Source of the DNA: Streptomyces cavernae
Lineage (GTDB): Bacteria; Actinomycetota; Actinomycetes; Streptomycetales; Streptomycetaceae
Length of the DNA: 64,000 bases
Assembly (NCBI RefSeq): GCF_004023625.1
Contig: NZ_ML137708.1
Span: 1-64,000, forward strand
Reading direction: 5' to 3'
Part shown: positions 52,441-60,380 of the stretch, in pieces
How positions within the stretch are numbered: the stretch's first letter is position 1
Layout of the letters: the number at the start of each line of letters is the position of its first letter
Notes under the pieces: generated by a model
What the model was told of the DNA's origin: nothing
The model's input: only the letters and a program-made list of their open reading frames with translations
Database searches by the model: none
Program-made: the position numbers and the translations under genes

Positions 52441-52761
52441 ATGGATTCCGGGACATGGGTGGTCGTCCTCGTGGTCGCCGCTCTCGCCGCGGCGGTGCTC
52501 GCGGTGGCGGTGACGGTGCTGATACGGCTGGTCCGTACCCGTCGTGAACTGCGCCGCGCCGGGCTGCCGTCGGGACCGCGCTGGGTGTTCTGGGGTGCCG
52601 TCCTCTATCTGGTGCTGCCCGCCGACCTGCTGCCCGACCCCGTCTATCTCGACGACATCGGCGTTCTGCTGCTGGCCCTGAGGTCGATGCGATCTTCCGC
52701 CGGGTTGCCGGGCGTACGCGATGACGGTTCGGGTACCCGCAGCCGGGACCGAACCGTGTGA
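52441..52761 (+). CDS. DUF1232 (YkvA-like) membrane protein
   Basis: A 106-residue protein with an N-terminal transmembrane helix (WVVVLVVAALAAAVLAVAVT) and a short DUF1232 motif (GAVLYLVLPADLLPDPVYLDD). The YLVxPxDLxPD pattern is diagnostic; function is unknown. ATG 52441 follows GGGGAGGACATGACAG. It lies 63 bp after the phosphatase gene. Confidence 0.75.
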   Translation: MDSGTWVVVLVVAALAAAVLAVAVTVLIRLVRTRRELRRAGLPSGPRWVFWGAVLYLVLPADLLPDPVYLDDIGVLLLALRSMRSSAGLPGVRDDGSGTRSRDRTV

Positions 52762-52788
52762 CAGCGTCAGGCTACTTGGGAGGAAACC

Positions 52789-53016
52789 GTGTTGATGGCC
52801 CACCCCGTACTCCTGCAGCAGCTCGTCGAGCAGTACGAGACCCTGCGCACCCTGCACGCCGAGAACGGGGACACGGAGGTCCGGCAGCGCCTGGACGACG
52901 TGGCGTACAGCCTGTGCGTCGCGACCGGTACGCACGACGTGGACGCCGCGCTCATCGCGGCCCGTCACCGGCTGCCCGGGGCACGCACGTTCGACGACTC
53001 CGTGGTGGCGCCCTGA
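52789..53016 (+). CDS. DUF5133 family protein
   Basis: A 75-residue protein (HPVLLQQLVEQYETLRTLHA, RQRLDDVAYSLCVATGT) matching the small DUF5133 family found in Streptomyces, often near ANTAR and anti-sigma genes. GTG 52789 follows GGGAGGAAACC; TTG and ATG codons follow directly. Function unknown. It converges with the ANTAR-GAF gene. Confidence 0.75.
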   Translation: MLMAHPVLLQQLVEQYETLRTLHAENGDTEVRQRLDDVAYSLCVATGTHDVDAALIAARHRLPGARTFDDSVVAP

Positions 53017-53053
53017 CGTCCAGCGGGGTTCCGCACAATCTCTGGTGCGGCGC

Positions 53054-53938
53054 TCAGCGCGGTGCCGACGCCTCCCGGTGCAGGTCCTCCAGGGCGTCCA
53101 GGACTACGGTGCGCTGGTGCCACTCCAGCCACCGGCCGGCCTGCGCAGCGATGCCTTCGAGCTGCCGGGCCTGGCTGTCCGTCAAATCGCGTAGGGGCCC
53201 GGGCTGGTGGAGGGAGAAGACACCCACGCAGTGACCGGAACCGCCCATCATGGGGACGCTGTGCGCCACCCGGCTGCCCGTCGCGAGGATGACCTCGCGG
53301 GCCGGTTCGCTGAACACCGGCTCGGTGGCGATCTCCGAGGTGACCCGGACGCCCCGCTCGGCCGCGAGGGCGCAGGTCGTCCGCTTGTCGTCGACGAGGG
53401 CGAAGAAGTCCAGGAACTCGGCGCTGAACCCGCGTTGTTCCTCGAGGCGCAGACCGCCCAGGCCCTGGTCGACCAGTTGCAGGTTGCCCATCTCGGTGTC
53501 GGTGACGGCCAGGGCACTGGCCAGGACGGTGCGCAGCACGGTACTGCGGTGGAGGCGGTCCGGCCGCGTGCCGGGCAGGAACCGGAGCGTCGGCGACGGC
53601 CGGCGCGCCCGGCGCGGGAACCACTGCTGGGCGCCGGCCTCGGGGCGCGGTGCGGACACCACCGCCGCGGCGAGGCTCCGCAGCTTCACGTTGTGCCGTT
53701 GCGAACTGCCCCTCATGAGCAGGAACGCGACGTCCGCGTCCGGCAGCCGGTAGCGCTCCTGGAGGATGCCCTGGGCCTGGGAGATCAGCGGGTGGGAGCG
53801 CGCCTTGCCGCGCAGTTCGCGTACCTCGCGCCGTAACCGCTCGATCTCCCGGCGCAGGTCGTCTCTCTCGGACGGGTGGAGCGCTCCGCCCGAGGAGGTG
53901 GGGTCGTTCTCGTCATGCCGGGCCGGGTTCTCTGCCAC
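53054..53938 (-). CDS. ANTAR-GAF regulatory protein
   Basis: A 294-residue protein with an N-terminal coiled coil (RDDLRREIERLRREVRELRG), an ANTAR-type helix bundle (~50-95; HPLISQAQGILQERYRLPDA) and a GAF domain (~125-280; TDTEMGNLQLVDQGLGGLRL, GFSAEFLDFFALVDD). ANTAR domains bind RNA hairpins and cause antitermination; GAF would sense a ligand or redox state. ATG 53938 gives the expected length. It is divergent from the sigma-factor gene. Confidence 0.8.
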   Translation of the reverse strand: MAENPARHDENDPTSSGGALHPSERDDLRREIERLRREVRELRGKARSHPLISQAQGILQERYRLPDADVAFLLMRGSSQRHNVKLRSLAAAVVSAPRPEAGAQQWFPRRARRPSPTLRFLPGTRPDRLHRSTVLRTVLASALAVTDTEMGNLQLVDQGLGGLRLEEQRGFSAEFLDFFALVDDKRTTCALAAERGVRVTSEIATEPVFSEPAREVILATGSRVAHSVPMMGGSGHCVGVFSLHQPGPLRDLTDSQARQLEGIAAQAGRWLEWHQRTVVLDALEDLHREASAPR

Positions 53939-54184
53939 GCTGTTTCTGCCTCTCTCATGTTCGGCCGACCGGTCGACGATCTCGGTCCGCCGCTCGGGCG
54001 ATCAGTTCGCCGTCGCCGCGCTCCTGCCCACATTCCGCCCGCACAGCCCCCGCACCGGGGAAATCGTCCGCGTGACGTGCTTCGGCCGCTCGTACGAATT
54101 GGGGAACATGAAGCGCGGCTTCCGGGGTAGCCGCAGGAGCACGAAGCTTTGACCGGACGGACCGTGCGTTGCGAGGGAGGGGTC

Positions 54185-55078
54185 ATGAGCACCGCCATGA
54201 GCTGGTCGCAGAACCTCAGTGAGACTGCGGAGGCCACGACGGGTGCGGAGGTTGAGGAGCTGCCCGGGATCGAGGAGCCGATGAAGGTCGCTCCCCGGGA
54301 CGCGCGGGAACTGTCGCGGCAGTTCTTCCAGCGCCTCACCGAACTCGAGGAAGGAACGCACGAGTATCAGTACGCGCGCAACACGCTGATCGAGATGAAC
54401 ATGTCGCTGGTGCGGTTCGCGGCGGGCCGGTTCCGCAACCGCGGCGACGACATGGAGGACATCGTCCAGGTCGGCATGATCGGCCTGATCAAGGCGATCG
54501 ACCGGTTCGAGCTGTCGCGCGAGGTGGAGTTCACGTCGTTCGCGCTGCCGTACATCGTCGGTGAGATCAAGCGTTTCTTCCGGGACACCACCTGGGCCGT
54601 CCACGTTCCCCGGCGTCTGCAGGAGCGGCGGGTCGAGCTGGCCCGGGCGCGGGAGGAGCTGGCCGGACGGCTGGACCGGGAGCCGACCGTCGCTGAGCTG
54701 GCCACGCTGATGAACCTGTCCGAGGACGAGGTGGTCGAGGCGCAGCTGGCCGCCAACGGCTACAACTCCGCGTCCCTGGACGCCGCGCTGACCGGGGACG
54801 ACCGGCAGGACGGCGAGACGGTGCTGGCCGACTTCATCGGCGTGGAGGACGAGGCGATCCAGCTGGTCGAGGACTACCACACCCTCGCTCCGCTGGTCGC
54901 GGAACTGAACGAGCGCGACCGGCAGATCATTCATATGCGGTTCGTCGAGGAGCTGACCCAGGCGGAGATCGGCGAGCAGCTCGGTTGCTCGCAGATGCAT
55001 GTGTCACGCCTGATCAAGCGCATTCTGACGCGGCTGCGCAGCGGAATGCTGGAGGATACCCGGGCTGCTTCCGGCTGA
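54185..55078 (+). CDS. SigB/SigF-family RNA polymerase sigma factor
   Basis: A 297-residue sigma factor. Region 2 is at ~75-145 (NMSLVRFAAGRFRNRGDDME, IVQVGMIGLIKAIDRFELSR, FTSFALPYIVGEIKRFFRD), region 3 at ~150-205 (VHVPRRLQERRVELARA) and region 4 at ~235-290 (DRQIIHMRFVEELTQAEIGE, GCSQMHVSRLIKRILTRLR). It belongs to the Streptomyces stress/differentiation group controlled by partner-switching. ATG 54185 follows GGGAGGGGTC. Neighbours encode RsbW-like kinases, a STAS antagonist and a PP2C phosphatase, which fits that control. Confidence 0.9.
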   Translation: MSTAMSWSQNLSETAEATTGAEVEELPGIEEPMKVAPRDARELSRQFFQRLTELEEGTHEYQYARNTLIEMNMSLVRFAAGRFRNRGDDMEDIVQVGMIGLIKAIDRFELSREVEFTSFALPYIVGEIKRFFRDTTWAVHVPRRLQERRVELARAREELAGRLDREPTVAELATLMNLSEDEVVEAQLAANGYNSASLDAALTGDDRQDGETVLADFIGVEDEAIQLVEDYHTLAPLVAELNERDRQIIHMRFVEELTQAEIGEQLGCSQMHVSRLIKRILTRLRSGMLEDTRAASG

Positions 55079-55140
55079 GCCGACGTTCCCGCCGGGCCGA
55101 ACGCTCCCACTGCTGAGCCGAAAGCTCCCGCCGAGCCACC

Positions 55141-55186
55141 GCAGCACGGGCCGGCCCCGCCGTGACGGCGGGGCCGGCCGTGCTGC
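55141..55186. terminator. Strong hairpin after the sigma-factor gene
   Basis: A 20-bp stem with one bulged G (55141-55161 against 55167-55186) and a 5-base loop GTGAC. It can serve both the sigma gene and the convergent kinase gene. Confidence 0.85.
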
Positions 55187-55257
55187 CCTGGCCGTGCTTC
55201 ATGGGCCGCGCTGTCCTCGGCGGGGCTTCCCGGGCCCCGACTCGCGGAGGCCGCGTT

Positions 55258-55758
55258 TCACCGGGTGCACAGCGGGAGCAGCACACTCAGTGTCTTGCCG
55301 CCGCCCGGGCGTACCGTGATCTGAATGATCTTGGCGAGGCGTCGGATGACCGCCCAGCCGTACCCGCCGAGGCGGGGGAAATCGTCGCCCGGCTCACCGG
55401 ACAGTGCCGGAAGTTCCTCGCTCTTGTCCGCGATGGTGACGTCCAGCCCCTCGGCGGTGATCGTCGCGTCGAAGGCGGTGATGCCGCCGCCGTGCAGGAT
55501 GGCGTTGGTGGCGAGCTCGGAGGTGGCCAGCAGGGCGTCCATGGCCACCTCGTCGTCCCGGGGCCGGGAGGAGGAGGCCAGGACCGCCGTCACCACGGCG
55601 CGGGCCTCGGCGGCGCTGCGTGGCAGGGGGTGCGCCTTCGCTCCGTTGTGATGGTGCGCCTCCGTCGCGAGCTGGCGGGTCGGTCCCGTTGCTCGGTGAC
55701 GGTGCACATCCGTCGCGTGATGCGGTGGCTTGGACGGTGACACAGGCACGCCTTGCAC
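55258..55758 (-). CDS. RsbW-like ATP-binding anti-sigma kinase (HATPase_c_2)
   Basis: A 166-residue protein with a Bergerat-fold ATPase: the N box LLATSELATNAILHGGG (Glu/Asn, residues ~85-95), VTIADKSEELPA and the G box GGYGWAVIRRLAKIIQI. A His-rich ~45-residue N-terminal tail precedes it. Such kinases bind a sigma factor or phosphorylate a STAS antagonist. It converges with the sigma gene, with a shared terminator. Confidence 0.8.
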   Translation of the reverse strand: MQGVPVSPSKPPHHATDVHRHRATGPTRQLATEAHHHNGAKAHPLPRSAAEARAVVTAVLASSSRPRDDEVAMDALLATSELATNAILHGGGITAFDATITAEGLDVTIADKSEELPALSGEPGDDFPRLGGYGWAVIRRLAKIIQITVRPGGGKTLSVLLPLCTR

Positions 55759-55865
55759 TCCCCACTCGTACCGCTAATTCCCTTTCTGTCCCCTTGTGTA
55801 CGGGTGCCCCGGGTCCGCCGGACGCAAGCCGGATTTCACCGAATTCGTACGGCTATCTCCCGCCG

Positions 55866-56345
55866 TCAGGGATTCGCCGCGATTTCCCCTCGCCCGAGGT
55901 CGAGCACCGCCCGGACCCGCTTGCCCACGGGCACCAGCTCGGCCGTCACCGAGGCCGCCACGGCGTGGACGATCTCCAGTCCGTGCCGGCCGATGCGCTG
56001 CGGGTCCTTGGGGAAACGGCGGGGCAGCGAGGAACTGCTGTCGTACACGGTGACGCTCACCGAGGCGTCCGTGCCCTCCAGCTCCAATATGTAGGGGCCG
56101 TGGCTGTGCCGGTCCGCGTTCGTGACCAGCTCGCTGACCAGCAGGAGGAGATCCCCCGTGGTCCGGCGGCTGATCGCCGCGCACCACTCGGAGCGCAACT
56201 GTTCCAGGAAGGCCTCGGCGAAGGAGCGGGCGTCGGCGATGCAGCCCGGCTCACCCGTGTAGTGCGTGGTGCGGCGAAGGGGGTCCACGGGTACGTCATA
56301 GCCGGCTGAGATCACTGCCCCGTCCAGGTCTTTGATCATGCGCAT
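55866..56345 (-). CDS. RsbW-like ATP-binding regulatory kinase
   Basis: A 159-residue HATPase_c_2 protein: ARSFAEAFLEQL, N box LLLLVSELVTNADRHSHGPY, VTVYDSSSSLP and G box RIGRHGLEIVHAVAASV. ATG 56345 or 56339 may be the start. It is the second such kinase here, 107 bp upstream of the other on the same strand, and it likely has a different sigma/antagonist partner. Confidence 0.8.
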   Translation of the reverse strand: MRMIKDLDGAVISAGYDVPVDPLRRTTHYTGEPGCIADARSFAEAFLEQLRSEWCAAISRRTTGDLLLLVSELVTNADRHSHGPYILELEGTDASVSVTVYDSSSSLPRRFPKDPQRIGRHGLEIVHAVAASVTAELVPVGKRVRAVLDLGRGEIAANP

Positions 56346-56643
56346 CTCTCTTGGGAAGCCGGACTGGCCGGACGCTGCTGAGCATCCTCATGCCCCGAAT
56401 CGCGCAGCGCAGTCCTGCCGAGTCCGTCACAGCCGCCGCGTTCGACAAGTGGCCGGAACGCGCCTACGGCGGGACACCGTCACCGAATTCCCACATCTGG
56501 GCCGTGTCACCGGGCCACGATCGGGAAGGCCCCGGCCGGAGGCCCGTGGGCCGGCCGGCCCCGTGCGCACCGGGTACCCGGCCGACCGGAGCACCGGGGT
56601 CCCGCCCGCCGGATCAGCCGCTGAAGACGAAGGTTGCAGGCCC

Positions 56644-57117
56644 ATGGATGGCCACAGTCCCGAGCTGACGGAGGTCGCGCTGCGCCGTGCGGCCGATCAT
56701 CTGCTGGCCGCCACCGAGGTCCTGGCCGCCGTGTCGGCGCACACGGCGGCCGATGTGGACCAACGGCTGACACCGGCCCTGTTACGGGTGCTCGGGCTGG
56801 TCTCGGAACATCCCGGGATCGGCCTCACCGCGCTGGCCGACCGGCTGCGGGTGAGCCTGTCCCGGGCCAGCCGCATGTGCGGCAGCCTGGAGCAAGCACG
56901 GCTGCTGTGCCGTACCCCGCTCGCCGAGGACCGGCGCGGGATAGCCGTCAATCTGACGCCCGAGGGGGACACCGCTCTGGCCACCGTGCGGGACCGGCGG
57001 GCGGACTGGATCACCGGAGCCCTCCTACGCATGCCGCCGGCCGATCTGAACGCCCTGCTGGCGGGGCTGGAGTCGCTCGGCCCCTCACTGGCGTCCCGGG
57101 CCCGGGACGGGATCTGA
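56644..57117 (+). CDS. MarR-family transcriptional regulator
   Basis: A 157-residue MarR-like protein with a winged helix-turn-helix (LTALADRLRVSLSRASRMCG, ~residues 60-80) and the wing RTPLAEDRRGIAVNLTPEGD. ATG 56644 follows GAAGGTTGCAGGCCC. Divergent from the kinase gene at 55866 and converging with the STAS gene, 3 bp apart. Target genes are unknown. Confidence 0.75.
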   Translation: MDGHSPELTEVALRRAADHLLAATEVLAAVSAHTAADVDQRLTPALLRVLGLVSEHPGIGLTALADRLRVSLSRASRMCGSLEQARLLCRTPLAEDRRGIAVNLTPEGDTALATVRDRRADWITGALLRMPPADLNALLAGLESLGPSLASRARDGI

Positions 57118-57120
57118 GTC

Positions 57121-57441
57121 TCATGCCGTCAGCGCGTCCTCCACCGTGTCGTACACCGGGAGCATCTCGCGCACGCCGACCAGGTCGAGCAGTCGCTCGA
57201 TGTTGTCCGAGAGAGCGGCGATCCTCAGCCGGGGACCGAGGTCGCTGTTGGCACGGAGGATGACGTTGACGGTGGTGGAGTCGGCGAAGCGGATGCCGGA
57301 CAGATCGAGTACGACGGCGCCGCCGCCGGAGTGTGCCTGAGACGCCAGCGCTTGCGTGAGCGGGGCCACGTTGTCCAGATCGACCTCCCCGCTGACGGAG
57401 ATCACCGATGCGTCGCCGACCACACGTACGGACAACGACAT
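57121..57441 (-). CDS. STAS-domain anti-sigma factor antagonist
   Basis: A 106-residue single STAS domain: SVISVSGEVDLDNVAPLTQA, then LDLSGIRFADSTTVNVIL with the phosphorylatable Ser in DST (about Ser61), and LSDNIERLLDLVG. It would be phosphorylated by an RsbW-like kinase and reactivated by a PP2C phosphatase, both present in this block. ATG 57441 matches the family start. Confidence 0.85.
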   Translation of the reverse strand: MSLSVRVVGDASVISVSGEVDLDNVAPLTQALASQAHSGGGAVVLDLSGIRFADSTTVNVILRANSDLGPRLRIAALSDNIERLLDLVGVREMLPVYDTVEDALTA

Positions 57442-57657
57442 GGCCGTCCGGCCTGGACCCTGAGCTGAATGCACAGCATTCCCTGAAGTGTCGTCGGGAT
57501 GGAAAGCCGTCGGGCGGAACGTCCCGGGTCGGCGTGGACAGAGAGTCCGCGCGAGAAGGAGCGCGGCAGGTGAGGAGTCGGACGGGGGATGGTCGTGTGT
57601 CCGGGAGCCGTTTCCTTGGTGGCGGAGCCCCTCCCGGCGGGGCGCTGCCACGCCACT

Positions 57658-57685
57658 ACCGTAGCGGATAGTTGCCGCGCGACAA
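57658..57685 (-). promoter_or_regulatory. Possible promoter for the STAS gene
   Basis: On the minus strand TTGTCG (57685-57680), a 16-bp spacer and TACGGT (57663-57658) form a plausible sigma-70-type promoter. It would give a ~210-nt leader to ATG 57441. The remaining gap (57442-57796) shows no gene. Confidence 0.35.
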
Positions 57686-57849
57686 CATTCTCTCTTGACG
57701 ATCACCCTCCTGACGTCCCGCTGCGCGATTGACCGGTCACCGTCATAATGCTCGGGTGAGCTCCGCCGCCTCCCCCAGTCGGTCCGTCGTGTCTCCGTGG
57801 TAGTCGTGGGTGCCGGTCCGGCCGGTCTCACCGTCGCCAACATCCTGAA

Positions 57850-57881
57850 GGAATCCGGGGTCGACGGAATCCGGGGTCGAC
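57850..57881 (+). repeat. 16-bp tandem duplication inside the monooxygenase gene
   Basis: GGAATCCGGGGTCGAC occurs at 57850-57865 and 57866-57881. Removing one copy restores the frame from NILKESGVD into CLLLEAESRAF. Confidence 0.95.
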
Positions 57882-58313
57882 TGTCTCCTGCTGGAGGCGG
57901 AGAGCCGGGCGTTCATCGAGCAGCGGCCCCGGGCGGGGTTCATCGAGGAGTGGGCGGTACGGGCGCTCGCCGAGCGCGGGCTGGCCGACCGTCTTCTCGC
58001 ACGGGCACCGAGACGCAGCGAGTTCGAGCTCCGCTGGGCGGGAGAGCGTCATCGCGTCCGGTACGCCGAACTGACCGGGCACCATCATTTCGTCCATCCG
58101 CAGCCACTGCTGGTGACCGACCTCGTACACGAGTACGCGGACGTCCGGCACGGTGACGTCCGCTTCGGCGTACGCGATGTGCGGCTGCACGACGTCGACG
58201 GCGGTAAGGGGCCCGCGGTTTCCTACACCGACCCGGACAGCGGTCAACGGGTCCGAGTCGACTGCGAGTTCATCGCGGGCTGCGACGGAGCGCGGGGCGT
58301 GACACGGGCCGCG

Positions 58314-58425
<112 letters not shown>

Positions 58426-58841
58426 GGACGCCGCCGCCGTCGCCCGGCACGACTACGGCATCGGCTGGCCGGCCCTGCTCGCCGAGGCACCGCCGTCGTC
58501 CGAATGCGTCGTCATGGGGATGCATCCCCGCGGTTTCGCGGCGCACATGGCGCGCAGTCCCGAAGTCACCCGCTACTACCTGAATGCCCGCCCGGCGACG
58601 ATCCGGAGAACTGGCCGCACGACAGGGTGTGGTCGGAGCTCCGCGAGCGGTTGGCCACGGCCGGCGCGCAGCCGCTGAACCGTCTCGGGCGTGCCGGGTT
58701 CACGCTCGGCGATGCTCCGGTCACGCTCCATGACGGAGCACGCTTGTCGCACCGTCCGTCCCCACTGCAACAGCGCCATTGCGGCCAGAAGGGTGGCTCG
58801 TCGGCGCGGTTGCCCGTCGGGCAGGGATCGGATGCGCGGCC

Positions 58842-58905
58842 GGAATCAGATGTCCGACGGGCATCAGATGCCCGACCAGGATCAGATGCCGACAGGCATC
58901 AGACC
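58842..58905. repeat. 18-bp degenerate tandem repeat (ATCAGATGCCCGAC core)
   Basis: Four successive units carry ATCAGATG(C/T)CCGAC-like cores at an 18-bp period, starting 58842, 58860, 58878 and 58894. The last unit overlaps the 3' end of the DUF1206 gene. Confidence 0.7.
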
Positions 58906-59747
58906 CTGCGCCACTTGGCCATCGCGAAGGAGAACACTCCGAACATGACCAGTCCGGCCGCCACGCACACCAGCAGCCACGGCCCCACCGGTGTCTGCGC
59001 GAAGGAGCGCAGGGTGTCGTCGAGCCCCTTCGCCCGGTCCGGTTCGTAATCGATCGCGGCCCGCACCGCGAAGACACCGGCCGCGGCGAACACCAGGCCA
59101 CGTGCCGCCCCGCCCACCACGCCCGTGACGTCGACCGCCCGGCGCGCCCCCGGGGACATCGCGGCCGGCTTCAGCTTGTCCCGGTACTTGCGCAGCACCG
59201 CACGGACGCCGATCCACACGCCTGCCCCGGCGATCGCGACTCCGGCCGCCGCCACCAGCCACCGGCCGCCGGGCCACTCGAGGGCCCTGGCCGTCACATC
59301 GCGCGACTGCCGGTCGCTGGAGCCGCCGCCTCCGCCCGATCCCGCGCCCCCACCCGCCGCGAAGGAAAGCACGGAGTAGGCGACGATTCCGTAGAAGACG
59401 CAGCGCACGGCGGCCAGCAGCCGCTTGGGCCAGGAACGGCCGTCGGGTCCCGCCGCGCCGAAGAGCGCCTCGGACAGCCGCCACACGGCCATGCCCGCCA
59501 GACCGATGCCCAGCGCCCATAACAGGACGGCGCCGAAGGGCTTCTCCGCGAGTTCCGCGAGCGCCCCGCCCCGGTCCGCCTGTTTCTCCCCGTCGCCGAA
59601 GGCGATCTGCAGCGCCAGCAGGCCCACCAGCAGGTAGATCACACCGCGGGCCGTGAGACCCGCCCGGGCCGCCGCGTCCACCGCCGAGCCCCGCGCCGCC
59701 CGCCGTGCACCGATCCGGCCGTTCCGCGTCAACGCGTTCGCGTTCAT
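58899..59747 (-). CDS. DUF1206 membrane protein
   Basis: A 282-residue integral membrane protein with six hydrophobic helices in three pairs, each pair starting with an AARGxVY/RGLVFA-like motif (LTARGVIYLLVGLLALQIAF; AVRCVFYGIVAYSVLSFAAG; AARGLVFAAAGVFAVRAAID), the DUF1206 pattern. A Gly/Ser-rich loop lies between helices 4 and 5. Function unknown. ATG 59747 follows GGGAGGCGGA. It is divergent from the PPOX gene. Confidence 0.85.
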   Translation of the reverse strand: MNANALTRNGRIGARRAARGSAVDAAARAGLTARGVIYLLVGLLALQIAFGDGEKQADRGGALAELAEKPFGAVLLWALGIGLAGMAVWRLSEALFGAAGPDGRSWPKRLLAAVRCVFYGIVAYSVLSFAAGGGAGSGGGGGSSDRQSRDVTARALEWPGGRWLVAAAGVAIAGAGVWIGVRAVLRKYRDKLKPAAMSPGARRAVDVTGVVGGAARGLVFAAAGVFAVRAAIDYEPDRAKGLDDTLRSFAQTPVGPWLLVCVAAGLVMFGVFSFAMAKWRRV

Positions 59748-59763
59748 TCCGCCTCCCTGTGAT

Positions 59764-59801
59764 TCCGGATGCCCCGGTCGCCCATCCGGATGCCCCGGTC
59801 G
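59764..59801. repeat. 17-bp direct repeat in the DUF1206/PPOX intergenic region
   Basis: TCCGGATGCCCCGGTCG starts at 59764 or 59765 and again at 59785, a 21-bp spacing (two helical turns). It sits in the divergent promoter region and could be a pair of binding sites. Confidence 0.6.
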
Positions 59802-59843
59802 TGGAGTGGAATGCCTCGCGGACTTCCGTGCGTTGATCAGCAC

Positions 59844-60269
59844 ATGTCCGAGGATGCGCTGCTCAACCTGGTTTCCGAGTCGAAGGGTGGCACTCTGGTC
59901 ACCCTCAAGCGCGATGGTCGACCCCAGCTGTCGAACGTCACGCACGTCTACTATCCCGACGACCGGATCATCCGTGTGTCGATCACGGACGACCGTGCCA
60001 AGACCCGCAATCTGCGCCGTGATCCGCGGGCGTCGTACCACGTGACCACCGCGGACCGCTGGTCGTACGCCGTCGTCGAGGCGCGCGCGGAGCTGACACC
60101 CGTCGCAGCGGACCCGCACGACGAGACGGTGGAGGAGCTGATCCGCCTCTACCGCGACGTCCAGGGCGAGCACCCCGACTGGGACGACTACCGCGCCGCC
60201 ATGGTCCGCGACCGCCGTCTGGTACTGCGGCTGCACGTCGAGCGCGCCTACGGCGTGGTGCGCGGCTGA
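59844..60269 (+). CDS. PPOX-class F420/FMN-dependent oxidoreductase-like protein
   Basis: A 141-residue split-barrel protein of the PPOX-type family: GGTLVTLKRDGRPQLSNVTH, RVSITDDRAKTRNLRRDPRA, DRWSYAVVEARAELTPVA and VLRLHVERAYGVVRG. Actinobacterial members commonly use F420 or FMN to reduce small molecules; substrate unknown. ATG 59844 is the first conserved start. Confidence 0.85.
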   Translation: MSEDALLNLVSESKGGTLVTLKRDGRPQLSNVTHVYYPDDRIIRVSITDDRAKTRNLRRDPRASYHVTTADRWSYAVVEARAELTPVAADPHDETVEELIRLYRDVQGEHPDWDDYRAAMVRDRRLVLRLHVERAYGVVRG

Positions 60270-60312
60270 GCCCTCCCGCGCTGGCCTTCCCCTTCCCGAG
60301 CGCGGGGAGACC

Positions 60313-60351
60313 GCGGGCGCCGGGCCCGCGTGATGCGGGTCCGGCGCCTGC
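60313..60351. terminator. 17-bp stem bidirectional terminator
   Basis: GCGGGCGCCGGGCCCGC (60313-60329), loop GTGAT, and its complement (60335-60351) with two G-U pairs. It separates the convergent PPOX and aminopeptidase genes. Confidence 0.8.
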
Positions 60352-60380
60352 GGAGGAGAACCTCGGTGACCGGAGGACTA

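Noticed and set aside
54101..54130. SigB-type promoter for the sigma gene (GGGTAG at 54125)
   Set aside because: No GNNT element lies 14-16 bp upstream.
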